DNA of 64,000 bases from Bin80 sp964291275 (lineage in GTDB: Bacteria > Bacteroidota > Rhodothermia > Rhodothermales > Bin80): contig OZ219800.1 in the NCBI GenBank assembly GCA_964291275.2, positions 434,001-498,000 of the forward strand, read 5' to 3'. Below are positions 19,203 through 28,470 of this stretch, piece by piece. A program made the translations under genes and the position numbers. The notes beneath the pieces were generated by a model. It was not told where the DNA came from and searched no databases. It saw nothing but the letters and a program-made list of their open reading frames with translations. Each line of letters opens with the position of its first letter. Position 1 is the first letter of the stretch.

Positions 19203-19285
19203 TGAGGTGCTGTTACGCGACATACTCCGCGCGAAGCACACGCCATGTATGGAGCCTGCTGTAAGGAATATGCAACCAAAGTCTC

Positions 19286-19630
19286 CTAGTCTTCCTTGAA
19301 GCTGTCAACCGCTTCCTGAACGGAATCGTAATGTTCAAAAACAGTGACCAATCTGGTCACTACAAGTAACGATCTGATTTTTGAAGCCGGGTTCGCAAGA
19401 CGTAAGTCCCCACCGGCGTTCCGCATCGTGGTCAGTGCGCTGATCAGCATACCAAGTCCACTGGAATTCATGAACTTGACCTTAGCCAAATCTACAATCA
19501 CATTTAGCTTACCCTGATCCTTGAGCTCACTCAGCGACTCGTGGAGTTTTGCGGTGGCTGGGCCGCCCATCACATTGCCCTTAAATGTGATCACCACTGC
19601 GTTGTAGCTATCTTTGACTGTGAAATTCAT
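19286..19630 (-). CDS. STAS-domain anti-anti-sigma factor-like protein
   Basis: A 114-aa single-domain protein of the SpoIIAA/RsbV family. It has the beta strand pattern and the phosphorylatable serine region VKFMNSSGLGMLI (Ser ~57). Such proteins bind an anti-sigma kinase in their unphosphorylated form and free a sigma factor or other effector. No partner kinase (RsbW type) is visible in this window. It begins 11 bp after secF, so it is probably co-transcribed with secDF. Confidence 0.85.
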   Translation of the reverse strand: MNFTVKDSYNAVVITFKGNVMGGPATAKLHESLSELKDQGKLNVIVDLAKVKFMNSSGLGMLISALTTMRNAGGDLRLANPASKIRSLLVVTRLVTVFEHYDSVQEAVDSFKED

Positions 19631-19641
19631 ACTACTAAATG

Positions 19642-20583
19642 TTAACGGCGGACGGCTCTAGTGGCCGATCCAGACCGATTATGTAACTCGACCACCACAG
19701 GAGTGGCCACGAAAACAGACGAATAGGTCCCAATAATAACTCCAATGATGAGTGCAAAGGAGAAGCCGCGCAGGACCTCCCCTCCGAATATAAACAGCGT
19801 AGTTACAACTAACAAGGTCGTTCCAGAAGTTATAACCGTGCGGCTGAGTGTTGTGTTCACTGAACGGTTGACGACGATATTATATGGCTCCGTTTTGAAC
19901 AGGTTCGTGTACTCACGGATTCGGTCAAAAATTACGACCGTATCATTGAGTGAATAACCGACAATAGTCAGAAAAGCTGCAATGATCGCCTGGTCAATCT
20001 GCAGCGAAAACGGTATCAGACCCTGCAGCAGTGAGAATATCCCCAGCGTAATCAGAACGTCGTGAAAGAGTGCTGCCACAGCACCAAGCCCGAACCTCCA
20101 CTCAAAGCGCAGCATCACATACAGAAAGATCACCAGCAATGAGCCGAGGACAGCATATAGTGATCCTCGCTTCAAGTCTTCCGCGAACCTCGGCCCAACG
20201 ACATCTGTCTTGATCACTTGCGGATCGCTGCCAGGAAAAGCATCCGAAATACCTTGAACCACCATCGTCTGAATTTCGGTAGTCTCTCCTTCAGATGGGG
20301 TTCGAATCAGCAATGCATCCCGTCCACCTGCCCCCACATCACTGTAGGTCTTGACCTCGGGTGTCGCCTCAAGTACCGACGTCAAGGCGGCACGTACGGC
20401 CGTTGCTTCCAGAACCTGGCTACTTTCAACAACAAACTCCATACCTCCCCTGAAATCGATCCCCAGCTCCAACCCACGGGTGACTATTGCAACGAGGCTA
20501 AGCAGAATGAGGATTCCGCTCAAAATATAGCCGCTCTTTCGGCTCCCTACCAAATTAAAATCAGCGTTCTCAAAAATGCGCAT
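19642..20583 (-). CDS. secF: Protein translocase subunit SecF
   Basis: A 313-aa inner-membrane subunit of the SecDF complex, which uses the proton gradient to help proteins clear the Sec channel. It has six predicted TM segments, the first near residues 17-36, then a periplasmic domain with GIDFRGGMEF, then FEWRFGLGAVAALFHDVLITLG and the conserved GYSLNDTVVIFDRIRE. It lies 39 bp downstream of secD, the usual gene order. This envelope-export capacity fits the many large secreted proteins in the window. Confidence 0.93.
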   Translation of the reverse strand: MRIFENADFNLVGSRKSGYILSGILILLSLVAIVTRGLELGIDFRGGMEFVVESSQVLEATAVRAALTSVLEATPEVKTYSDVGAGGRDALLIRTPSEGETTEIQTMVVQGISDAFPGSDPQVIKTDVVGPRFAEDLKRGSLYAVLGSLLVIFLYVMLRFEWRFGLGAVAALFHDVLITLGIFSLLQGLIPFSLQIDQAIIAAFLTIVGYSLNDTVVIFDRIREYTNLFKTEPYNIVVNRSVNTTLSRTVITSGTTLLVVTTLFIFGGEVLRGFSFALIIGVIIGTYSSVFVATPVVVELHNRSGSATRAVRR

Positions 20584-20622
20584 GGCGAAATGCCTGAGTT
20601 CAGATTATTATGTCGCTCCTGA

Positions 20623-22512
20623 TCAACCGAAGCCGACAGACATACGACGACCAATCACTGCGTAATCAAAAATGATGCGGGTAAACACAATTGCACTGAA
20701 CAACGAAGCCAGTATACCTGCCATCAGTGTCACTGCAAAGCCCTGAATTGGGCCAACCCCGAACGAATAAAGAATAAGACCTACAAAGAAAGTCGTAATA
20801 TTGGCATCAATAATGGCGCTGAGCGCCTTACTGTACCCACCATCTATAGAGGCCTTCAATGTCTTTCCGGTGGCCTGCTCCTCCCGAACGCGTTCAAAGA
20901 TCAGCACATTTGCGTCCACCGCCATGCCGATCGTCAATACTATTCCCGCAATACCGGGTAGGGTCAGCGTAGCATTGAATCCGGCCAGAATCCCCAGAAT
21001 AAAGATGATGTTGATAATCAGCGCCATATCGGCAACCATCCCTCCTCCACGGTAATAAACGATCATGAAGAGAACAACGATAACCAGTCCAACCATAAGT
21101 GATGTAAAACCAGCTTTGCGGGCAACAACACCGAGGCTGGGGCCAACTGTCCGTTCTTCAACAATCTCCACTGGCGCCGGTAAGGCACCGCTCTTGAGCA
21201 CCGTTACAATATCCTCGGCCTCTGCCTGGGAAGCCAGACTTGTAATCTGGGACCTGCCTCCACTGATTTGACCAAGAACCGTTGGATACGAATACACCAC
21301 CCCGTCGAGTACAATCGCAATATTTTTATCAACATTTGCGCCGGTGAGACGCGACCATATGCGTGCACCTTCCGAATTCATCTCCATGTCAACAAGGGGC
21401 TGATTCGTGGTCTGATCAAAATCCACTCTCGCATCAGTAATCGCTTCCCCACTCAACTCCATGTTCTTGTTGACTGCCAGTACCGGAAAATACTCCGGTC
21501 CACCACTTCCACTACTGGGATTAGCATCATACCGCAACTCAATATCGCGTGGGAGCATCGCCTGAACCTCAGGATCTGCCATGAGTGCATTGAAGGCCGC
21601 AGTATCCTGTACTGAAACTTCCCCGAAAACAACCGTGCCTTGTCCCGTTGGAATCAGAACATCCAAAAGAGCATTACCTACGTCATCGAGATCTTCCGTA
21701 TCAGCAAGTAGCTGGCTTACATCAAAGGAAGTATCTGATTCTGCCTCCTCACTGATTTCTTCTTCATCAGCCTCTATAGAGTCTGTGGAGGCCGCTACAT
21801 CCACTTCATAGTAGCTTATAATTCGCTGCAGAGACGAATTCAGTTCACCGGGGTCTGCCATAAGGTGAAAGCCCAGCCTTGCCGTGCCCTTGAGCAACGA
21901 ACGGACGCGTTCGGGATCATCAACGCCAGGTAACTCGACAACAATTCGCCGACTGCCCTGAGTCTGAATTGAGGGCTCGGTGACACCAAATCTGTCTACA
22001 CGGTTGCGGATCACCTGCATAGCACGCTCAATCGCCTCTGCACCCTGTGCCCGCAAATATTCAGTCACTTCAGCATTGCTGGAACGCCGTGTGATTTCTT
22101 CACTACGAAAATAGCGTGACAAGCTGGCGTCAGGATCCCGGTTTTCGAATTCGTCTACAAACGCATCAATCAGAGAAACACTTTCAACCTGGCTACGGGC
22201 ATCTGCTGCCGCCAAGACCTCATCAAATGCCTCATCCCTGCGTTCACCTGCCAACTCGGAAATTAATTGCCTAAGACCAACCTCCATGGTTATGTGCATC
22301 CCACCTTGGAGATCCAGTCCCAGGTTAAGTGATTTCTCCTTGATCGATTCGATCATGGAGAAATTATCGCGTTCATAATCAACCCTTTCCTCCTGACTCA
22401 TACCTTCCAGCCGGTTGTTCAGGGATAACCCCCGCAACGACGGGAACAGGTACCAGGCAGAGAGCGCCAGAAAGAAAATAACCGCTCCGACCTTGAATCC
22501 GTTACCTTGCAT
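20623..22512 (-). CDS. secD: Protein translocase subunit SecD
   Basis: A 629-aa inner-membrane partner of SecF. It has TM1 at residues ~8-24, then LNLGLDLQGGMHITMEV, P1-head domains, and a C-terminal bundle with IAGIVLTIGMAVDANVLIFERVREE and IDANITTFFVGLILYSFG. A low-complexity acidic insert (EADEEEISEEAESDTSFD, ~248-265) lies in the periplasmic head, making it longer than the E. coli protein's equivalent region. It is the first gene of the secD-secF-STAS-purA-kinase run. Confidence 0.93.
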   Translation of the reverse strand: MQGNGFKVGAVIFFLALSAWYLFPSLRGLSLNNRLEGMSQEERVDYERDNFSMIESIKEKSLNLGLDLQGGMHITMEVGLRQLISELAGERRDEAFDEVLAAADARSQVESVSLIDAFVDEFENRDPDASLSRYFRSEEITRRSSNAEVTEYLRAQGAEAIERAMQVIRNRVDRFGVTEPSIQTQGSRRIVVELPGVDDPERVRSLLKGTARLGFHLMADPGELNSSLQRIISYYEVDVAASTDSIEADEEEISEEAESDTSFDVSQLLADTEDLDDVGNALLDVLIPTGQGTVVFGEVSVQDTAAFNALMADPEVQAMLPRDIELRYDANPSSGSGGPEYFPVLAVNKNMELSGEAITDARVDFDQTTNQPLVDMEMNSEGARIWSRLTGANVDKNIAIVLDGVVYSYPTVLGQISGGRSQITSLASQAEAEDIVTVLKSGALPAPVEIVEERTVGPSLGVVARKAGFTSLMVGLVIVVLFMIVYYRGGGMVADMALIINIIFILGILAGFNATLTLPGIAGIVLTIGMAVDANVLIFERVREEQATGKTLKASIDGGYSKALSAIIDANITTFFVGLILYSFGVGPIQGFAVTLMAGILASLFSAIVFTRIIFDYAVIGRRMSVGFG

Positions 22513-22594
22513 GTAAGCTTTTGACTAATATGGTTGTGCGCTTATGATTGGTGTCGCCAGTACTTTTATCACAGCCGCATGGAACGCCGTGAAA

Positions 22595-22738
22595 CTACAA
22601 AAGGTGCCAGATGTGCTCCATCTCAGCCAATTCAAATTCACCAAACTTGGTTTCCTCTGCTGAAATAGTACCACCTCGCTGCCGAAAAGGGTTATACCGA
22701 GGCACAATTTGCTTGGGTTTGATGTATTTCAACAGCAA
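22595..22738 (-). CDS. Small hypothetical ORF upstream of secD (36-47 aa)
   Basis: An open frame ends at TAG 22595-22597 and encodes a protein-like sequence (PRYNPFRQRGGTISAEETKF then GEFELAEMEHIWHLL). It has no ATG start; candidates are GTG 22705 or TTG 22738. I do not recognise the family. It fills most of the 266-bp space between the SGNH gene and secD, reading in their direction, so it could be a short conserved leader gene or chance. Confidence 0.25.
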   Translation of the reverse strand: MLLKYIKPKQIVPRYNPFRQRGGTISAEETKFGEFELAEMEHIWHLL

Positions 22739-22778
22739 CGGGACCGAATAATATCAGCGCGACCGGAATACCCCTCAG

Positions 22779-24482
22779 TTAGGGATCTCTGTTTGCAACC
22801 CCTTGGTACCGCCGAAAATAAACCTCCGCATTCAACGTATCTCCGGTTTGCACAAGGTACCGTGCCATATTAAAAAGCATCACGGCTGATTCAGGATAAC
22901 TAGCCTCAATTGATCTCAAGAGTGATCCAGCAGGCTCGAGAGCGCCCTGGCGTAAGCGTAAAGCTGCCAGAGTGTTTAGGTTGGTTTCGGACGGCTCTCG
23001 CGCTACGATCAGCTGCATTACTTCTCCTGCCAGATTACTTGATTGGTGTGATGCAAGCTCGGCAGCTTCCCGAAGCAATCTCGCATTGAACGGCTGCCAG
23101 TGCAGTAGCGACCGCGTATGTGCCAGAGCATGAGCTGTATCCTGCACCGCCAAATCATGTTCTTGTGCTTTCAGCAGCGCTTCGTATATAGGAAGCTGGG
23201 CTGCAATTGCCAATGCAGCCAGCGAATCTGCTGACCGTCCTGATTCGCGATGTGCCTGCAGAATTTGCCCGAATCGACGTAACTCCTCTGCCTCTGACAA
23301 TCCTAGCGTAAATGGAAAGCCTAAGCGGAGTCGTGCAATCAATAACCTAGCATATCCGGCATCTAGTGGAGCTGGCTCCGGGGCGCCTAAATCTGGCGTA
23401 AGATCCGTCAGGTTCTCTGCAATAACGCTGATAAAAGCACGCGCCATCCGATCATATCCCAACGCAGTGGGATGAAGATGATCCGTAAATAATGAATCTC
23501 TCACATCTGGCCCAAAGTGTTGCGCCAGATCGACAAGGACGGCATCGTGACGCTCTGACAGACGAAGGAGTATCTGATTCATTGCGTCAGGAGCCCTGAA
23601 CCTGACCGGATCATGTTCCTTTGCCCGCACAAAAGATGCCATAGCCGCTGCTGTATCTCCCGCTGCCCAATGCTCTTTGCCGCTGATCCATGCTGAATTG
23701 GCGACAGAATCAACTCCAAGAGGCGGCTGATTTCGCAGATTTGAGACCAATGTTCCCACATAGGTCGGTATACCAGCCTTCTCTAAGCGTCCAAGGATTG
23801 CCTCCAGGTTTGTTTCGAAGCTCTCTACACCAGTCTGATATACCGAGCCCCCCAAAGCAATAGATACATCCGTTGTAGATTGTGCCATCATGGTGCGATT
23901 TGACTGGGTAGGCGGTGCTATCAGACGCTCCAGCTTCCGAAACAACACACTCCTCTTAAACCAGAAAAGTGTGCGCGTAAGCACCCGACTCCGATTAACA
24001 CCACCGGCTCCGTATGCTCCGTAGTATTCGTTGTGTCCTGTGTAAATCAGAACAGCATCAGGCTGCATTCGCAATACGTGCGGCATAAAGTCTCGTACTA
24101 CATGGCTGCTTAGCGCAGTCATACCGAGATTGATGACCTCCACTTGTCGGGTTGGGTAGATGGATCGCAGTCTTGCCGCTACCCTCTCTGGAAACCCGTA
24201 GTTGAACGGATATGGGTAACCTGCGGTGGACGAGCCACCAAGTGCTATAATCCGAAATACTGCATCCGGCTTTTGTCGAAGAAACGGGTTATAAGCAGCC
24301 TGAGGCACAAATCCACGAAAATAGCGCCCAGCATACGCGGGATTCACCGTCTGGTATTCGGGGCTTCCCGGCACTGGGATAAGAAAGGATTCGTACTCAA
24401 AGATGCGAACGATACCCTCTGCTGCTACAAGTAGGACCAAGGGTAATGTTATTGCTGCTATCTTAAAAAGTGCTGTACGCAT
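22779..24482 (-). CDS. Membrane-anchored SGNH/GDSL hydrolase with C-terminal TPR-like region
   Basis: A 567-aa protein with an N-terminal TM/signal anchor (FKIAAITLPLVLLVAAEGIV). The SGNH domain has block I IALGGSSTAGYPYP (catalytic Ser ~84), block II-like INLGMTALSS, block III YTGHNEYYG and block V TDHLHPTALGYDRMA (Asp/His). Such domains hydrolyse esters, often acetyl groups on glycans. Residues ~400-567 look helical and repeat-like (LNTLAALRLRQGALEPAGSL). The substrate is unknown. It diverges from the LacI-family gene across 145 bp. Confidence 0.8.
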   Translation of the reverse strand: MRTALFKIAAITLPLVLLVAAEGIVRIFEYESFLIPVPGSPEYQTVNPAYAGRYFRGFVPQAAYNPFLRQKPDAVFRIIALGGSSTAGYPYPFNYGFPERVAARLRSIYPTRQVEVINLGMTALSSHVVRDFMPHVLRMQPDAVLIYTGHNEYYGAYGAGGVNRSRVLTRTLFWFKRSVLFRKLERLIAPPTQSNRTMMAQSTTDVSIALGGSVYQTGVESFETNLEAILGRLEKAGIPTYVGTLVSNLRNQPPLGVDSVANSAWISGKEHWAAGDTAAAMASFVRAKEHDPVRFRAPDAMNQILLRLSERHDAVLVDLAQHFGPDVRDSLFTDHLHPTALGYDRMARAFISVIAENLTDLTPDLGAPEPAPLDAGYARLLIARLRLGFPFTLGLSEAEELRRFGQILQAHRESGRSADSLAALAIAAQLPIYEALLKAQEHDLAVQDTAHALAHTRSLLHWQPFNARLLREAAELASHQSSNLAGEVMQLIVAREPSETNLNTLAALRLRQGALEPAGSLLRSIEASYPESAVMLFNMARYLVQTGDTLNAEVYFRRYQGVANRDP

Positions 24483-25050
24483 CTCGTATTAAGCGAGTAA
24501 TGAATTATATTCGGGCGTAGTCGAAAACAATATTGCAATCCCGAAACCGAAGATCACTGCAATTATTTCGCACAATCTCCGTCATCGTTTATCAAGATTT
24601 ATCCAGTACTGAGCCTAGGGCTGCCGTATGATTCCAACTGTTCGCGATGTGGCACGTCATGCCAAGGTATCTATTTCCACGGTATCACGTGTAATCAATG
24701 ATTCTGCTCCTGTTAGTGCTGATAAAAAAGAGCGCGTTGTAGCAGCTATCAAGGCGCTCAAGTTTACGCCAAACCCCGCAGCAAGAAGACTTTTAGGGCA
24801 GGCTTCCCGAACGATCGGCGTGATATTACCATCCATCACGGGCGAATTTTTTGCAGACCTGTTGTATGGTCTGGATGCAGCTGCCAAACAACATGACTAC
24901 TTGCTCATGGTCAGCTCCTCCCGACGCCTCGAGAATGATTTTATTGCAGCCTTCGAAAGCATGAATCGGCGCGTGGACGGGATGGTTATAATGGTACCAG
25001 AATTGACTGCCGAACGTGTAATGTCACTGGTAAATTCGGTTTTTCCTCTC

Positions 25051-25058
25051 GTTTTTTT
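25051..25058. repeat. 8-bp target duplication GTTTTTTT (first of three)
   Basis: GTTTTTTT at 25051-25058 is repeated at 26460-26467 between the two ISL3 elements and at 27875-27882 after the second. Three copies for two insertions show that the second element inserted into a target copy made by the first. Confidence 0.92.
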
Positions 25059-26459
25059 GGGGCTTCCGTTTTTCAAGTGGGTTCGGAGTCAGAATCAGGG
25101 TAAGCAACTATTAGATAGCTATAGATTCAGAGTGGATGTCTTTGTTTATTTTGGATCTGTTTTTGGCACAAATCAAATTTTTCATCAGCAATGAATGTAC
25201 GTATTCAAGATATCAATCGATTGATAGGGATCCAATCTCCGTGGGAGGTATCGGAGATCAAACAAGATGACGCGGCGCAGTTGGCCGAGATCCATGTAAC
25301 CTGTTCGGAGGGTTCGGTTCTTCGGTGTCCTGCGTGTAACAAAGTTTGCCCGGGTTACGATCATCGTCGCAGGCAATGGCGCCATACGGATATTTGCGAG
25401 TATCGGACGACGGTGGTTGCGGAAGTTCCTCGGGTGGAATGTTCGGAGCATGGGATCAAGACGGTTTCGGTACCCTGGGCGGATGAGCGCGTGCGTTTTA
25501 CAATGGCTTTTGAAGCGAAGGTTATTGACTGGTTGCAGGATGCAACCAGTATTTCGACGGTGGCCTCCCGTCTGGGCGTCAGTTGGACGATGATCGCCAA
25601 CATCATGGATCGCTCGGTAAAGCGAGGACTCGCCCGTAAAGAGACGCAACCGGTTCCCCATATATGTGTGGACGAGACCTCGTACAAAAAGGGCCATAAG
25701 TATATCACGGTGGTTTCGGATTCCCAGACGGGCACGGTGCTGTTTGTTAAGGAAAAACGCACGCATACGAGTCTGGATGCCTATTATGAGGACTGTTCGG
25801 CTGAGCAACTGGAAGCGATCGAGAGTGTGAGCATGGATATGTGGCCCGCCTATATTAAGTCCACGAAAAAACATGTTCCAGATGCGGAATCCAAGATTGC
25901 ATTTGATCGTTTTCATGTGGCGAAAAAGATTTCAGAGGGGGTGGATAAAGTCCGTCGGCAGGAGAACCGAGAATTGCGGAAAGCGGGCATTGATGATCTC
26001 GTCGGAACCAAGTACGACTGGCTCACCAATCAGAAGAATATGTCTGCCCGACAAAAGAAACGATTCCAGCAATTAAAGAAAAGTTCGCTGAAAACGACGC
26101 GTGCATGGGCCATCAAGGAATTGTCCCAGAAATTATGGCACTATGTCAGTCGTACCTGGGCACTCAAGGGCTGGAAGCGCTGGTTATCCTGGGCCATGCG
26201 TTGTCGACTTGAACCCATGAAAAAAGCCGCCAAGACGGTTAAGAATCATCTATGGGGAATCATAAATGCGATCGTTCTAAAAGTTAGTAATGGCCCAGCT
26301 GAAAGCATAAATAGCCGCATCAAAACCATTAAAGTTCGTGCGCGTGGATTCCGAAACACAAAGCGGTTTGCCAATGCAATTTACTTCTATCTCGGAGGAC
26401 TGGATCTGTACCCCGAAGGCCTCCAAAAACAGGCTCCCCACTCATAAAAGTGAAGAGCC
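25059..26459 (+). mobile_element. ISL3-family insertion sequence A
   Basis: A 1401-bp element. The left end begins GGGGCTTCCGTTTTTCAAGT and the right end, read inward, begins GGCTCTTCACTTTTATGAGT; these are imperfect inverted repeats. Each end abuts the 8-bp GTTTTTTT duplication, and ISL3 elements typically make 8-bp duplications. It carries one transposase gene. Confidence 0.92.
25191..26447 (+). CDS. ISL3-family transposase (element A)
   Basis: A 418-aa transposase. The N-terminal zinc-binding region has CPACNK (residues ~45-50) and further His/Cys (CSEHG). The HTH-like middle contains ISTVASRLGVSWTMIANIMD, and the DDE_Tnp_ISL3 domain has HICVDETSYKKGHKY, ESVSMDMWPAYIKST and SNGPAESINSRIKTIKVRAR, supplying the Asp, Asp and Glu. 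It is intact. It is closer to the transposase at 42762-44012 than to the adjacent element B. Confidence 0.93.
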   Translation: MNVRIQDINRLIGIQSPWEVSEIKQDDAAQLAEIHVTCSEGSVLRCPACNKVCPGYDHRRRQWRHTDICEYRTTVVAEVPRVECSEHGIKTVSVPWADERVRFTMAFEAKVIDWLQDATSISTVASRLGVSWTMIANIMDRSVKRGLARKETQPVPHICVDETSYKKGHKYITVVSDSQTGTVLFVKEKRTHTSLDAYYEDCSAEQLEAIESVSMDMWPAYIKSTKKHVPDAESKIAFDRFHVAKKISEGVDKVRRQENRELRKAGIDDLVGTKYDWLTNQKNMSARQKKRFQQLKKSSLKTTRAWAIKELSQKLWHYVSRTWALKGWKRWLSWAMRCRLEPMKKAAKTVKNHLWGIINAIVLKVSNGPAESINSRIKTIKVRARGFRNTKRFANAIYFYLGGLDLYPEGLQKQAPHS

Positions 26460-26467
26460 GTTTTTTT

Positions 26468-27874
26468 GGCCCTTCACCCAATATTATGACGAGATCTGTA
26501 AATTCAGGAAAATTCGGTATAAGGTGGTCATGACAGTAGTGTTTATGTGCTCTATTTTTGGTTGTTATTCTGGGGAAAATTTCACTTGAAACAGATGCGA
26601 ATACAATGAAAAAGGATGAGGCGAGTATCCATAGGAGTATAGGGCTTGAATCGCCTTGGGAGATTTCAGAGGATCGTTATGATGATAAGGATCGGGTACG
26701 GCGGGTAACGGTGATCTGCACGGATACATCATTGCTGTCATGTCCGAAGTGTAAGGCGGCTTGTTCCTTTTATGATTTGCGCGAGGCACGTTCCTGGCGG
26801 CACTTAGATACCTGTACCTATCGTACGGAGTTGATTGCCCGGGTTCCGCGTGTAAAGTGTCCAGCGTGTGGAGTTCGGACGGTGCAGGTTCCTTGGGCAT
26901 CGTCGAGTTCCCGGCACACCTTTGACTTTGAAGAGATGGTAATTGGATGGCTTGGGGATGCGAGGGTATCCGCAGTATCGCGGCAGCTCGGCGTGGGATG
27001 GAAAGTGATTTCAAGGATCATGGAGCACGCGGTAGAGCGAGGACTTCGGCGCAGACAAACGGAGATTATTCCGCACATTTGCGTGGATGAGACCTCCTTC
27101 CGTAAGCGACATAAATACGTTACGGTCGTTTCCGATGCAAAGGCAGGCAGGGTCCTGTATGTGGGGATCGGACGCACGAAAGCGGTGCTAAAGCGCTGGT
27201 ATTTAAGTCTCACACCAGAACAATTGGCGGGGATTGAGAGCGTTAGCATGGACATGTGGCCCGCCTACATCTCTGCCACCTTGGCGTGTGTAGCTGATGC
27301 AGCGAAGAAGATTGCGTTTGACCGGTTTCATGTGGCGAAGTATCTGGGGGAGGCCGTGGACAAAGTGCGTCGGCAAGAGCACAAGGCTTTACGCGCCGAA
27401 GGAGATACGACCCTCACCGGAAGTAAGTACGACTGGCTAACGAACCGGGAAAATATGTCCAAGAAGCAGAAAGCGCGGTTTCAATCGTTGAAGAACAGTT
27501 CGTTGAAAACCGCCCGGGCGTGGGCCATCAAGGAGATGGCACGAAATTTATGGCATTATGTACATCCCACCTGGGCCCGCAAGGGCTGGAAAAGATGGCT
27601 TTCCTGGGCCATGCGCTGCCGCTTGGAGCCGGTCAAGGAAGCCGCCAAAACCATTAAAAACCACCTGTGGGGAATCATCAATGCAATTATTCTCAAGGTC
27701 AGCAATGGCCCGGCCGAAAGCATCAACAGCCGAATAAAAACAGTCAAAGTACGCGCCCGCGGATTCCGAAATAATGAACGATTTGCAACCGCCATTTACT
27801 TCCATCTCGGAGGCTTGGACCTCTCCCCCAGAATGAAATGAAAATTGCGTTTTCACAAGATTGGCCCAAGACCC
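26468..27874 (+). mobile_element. ISL3-family insertion sequence B
   Basis: A 1407-bp element directly behind element A, separated only by the shared 8-bp GTTTTTTT. The left end begins GGCCCTTCACCCAATATTAT and the right end, read inward, begins GGGTCTTGGGCCAATCTTGT, an imperfect inverted repeat pair distinct from those of A. It is therefore a different ISL3 species that used the same target. Confidence 0.9.
26606..27841 (+). CDS. ISL3-family transposase (element B)
   Basis: A 411-aa ISL3 transposase, starting at ATG 26606 (MKKDEASIHRSIGLESPWEI), which matches the start region of element A; the frame runs 48 bp further up within the IS leader. It has a zinc-ribbon CPKCKAAC, then CPACGVRTVQVPW, and catalytic segments HICVDETSFRKRHKY, ESVSMDMWPAYISAT and SNGPAESINSRIKTVKVRAR. 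It appears intact. It diverges from A mainly in the N-terminal half. Confidence 0.92.
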   Translation: MKKDEASIHRSIGLESPWEISEDRYDDKDRVRRVTVICTDTSLLSCPKCKAACSFYDLREARSWRHLDTCTYRTELIARVPRVKCPACGVRTVQVPWASSSSRHTFDFEEMVIGWLGDARVSAVSRQLGVGWKVISRIMEHAVERGLRRRQTEIIPHICVDETSFRKRHKYVTVVSDAKAGRVLYVGIGRTKAVLKRWYLSLTPEQLAGIESVSMDMWPAYISATLACVADAAKKIAFDRFHVAKYLGEAVDKVRRQEHKALRAEGDTTLTGSKYDWLTNRENMSKKQKARFQSLKNSSLKTARAWAIKEMARNLWHYVHPTWARKGWKRWLSWAMRCRLEPVKEAAKTIKNHLWGIINAIILKVSNGPAESINSRIKTVKVRARGFRNNERFATAIYFHLGGLDLSPRMK

Positions 27875-28470
27875 GTTTTTTTAAACACCAAGTCAGAGAG
27901 TCAGGAAATAAACGTAGTCAATTTCGATAACCACGGGGGTATGGCCAGCATAGCACGACATCTCTCCGACCTAGGACATACACGCGTCGCTTTTATCAAT
28001 GGCCCTGACGACGCTTTCGATGCACAGCAAAGACGGCAAGGGTTCCTTGAAGCTGCTCCGAGCGAATGGAAGGTGCTCGAATACCCAGGTAATTTTACTT
28101 CTGAGTGCGGATACGACAGTGCTCAAAAAATCCTGCGCTTACAGCCACGACCGACTGCTATTGTCGCAACAAACGACCTTAGCGCCCTTGGGGCCCTGCG
28201 GGCGCTACTTGAAAATGGGATCAGCATACCGCAAGAGATTGCTGTTACTGGTTTTGATGGAACAAGGAATGCTCACTTTGCAACGCCTTCTTTAACCACT
28301 GTAGACGTCCCCATTGATATGCTTGCCTCAAAAGCGGTGGAGATATTGATCAGTCGAATTGCTGGGGTACCTGTCGATGAGCTGCACTGCCCGGTCATGC
28401 CGTTGGAACTCATCCCTCGGGAGTCTTCAGTTCGGAAAAACGTGAGTTCCTTACATGCAGGAATGTGACA

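Larger units (their letters stand above)
24628..28468 (+). pseudogene. LacI-family transcription regulator, split by two tandem ISL3 elements
   Basis: The N-terminal part (24628-25058) encodes the LacI HTH (TVRDVARHAKVSISTVSRVI), the hinge (NPAARRLLGQASRTIGVILP) and the start of the sugar-binding domain. The C-terminal part (27883-28468) encodes the rest (FINGPDDAFDAQQRRQGF, IVATNDLSALGALRALLENG, VTGFDGTRNAHFATPSLTTV). Both ISs sit at one GTTTTTTT target. Removing them with the two extra target copies joins 431 + 586 = 1017 nt, exactly 339 codons, with junction VFPLVFLNTKSES. The broken gene can now only give a 188-aa truncated protein with an IS-encoded tail. Its likely targets are the nearby carbohydrate genes (inference). 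Confidence 0.93.

Noticed and set aside
25185..25916. 243-aa minus-strand frame over ISL3 element A
   Set aside because: Antisense to the intact transposase.
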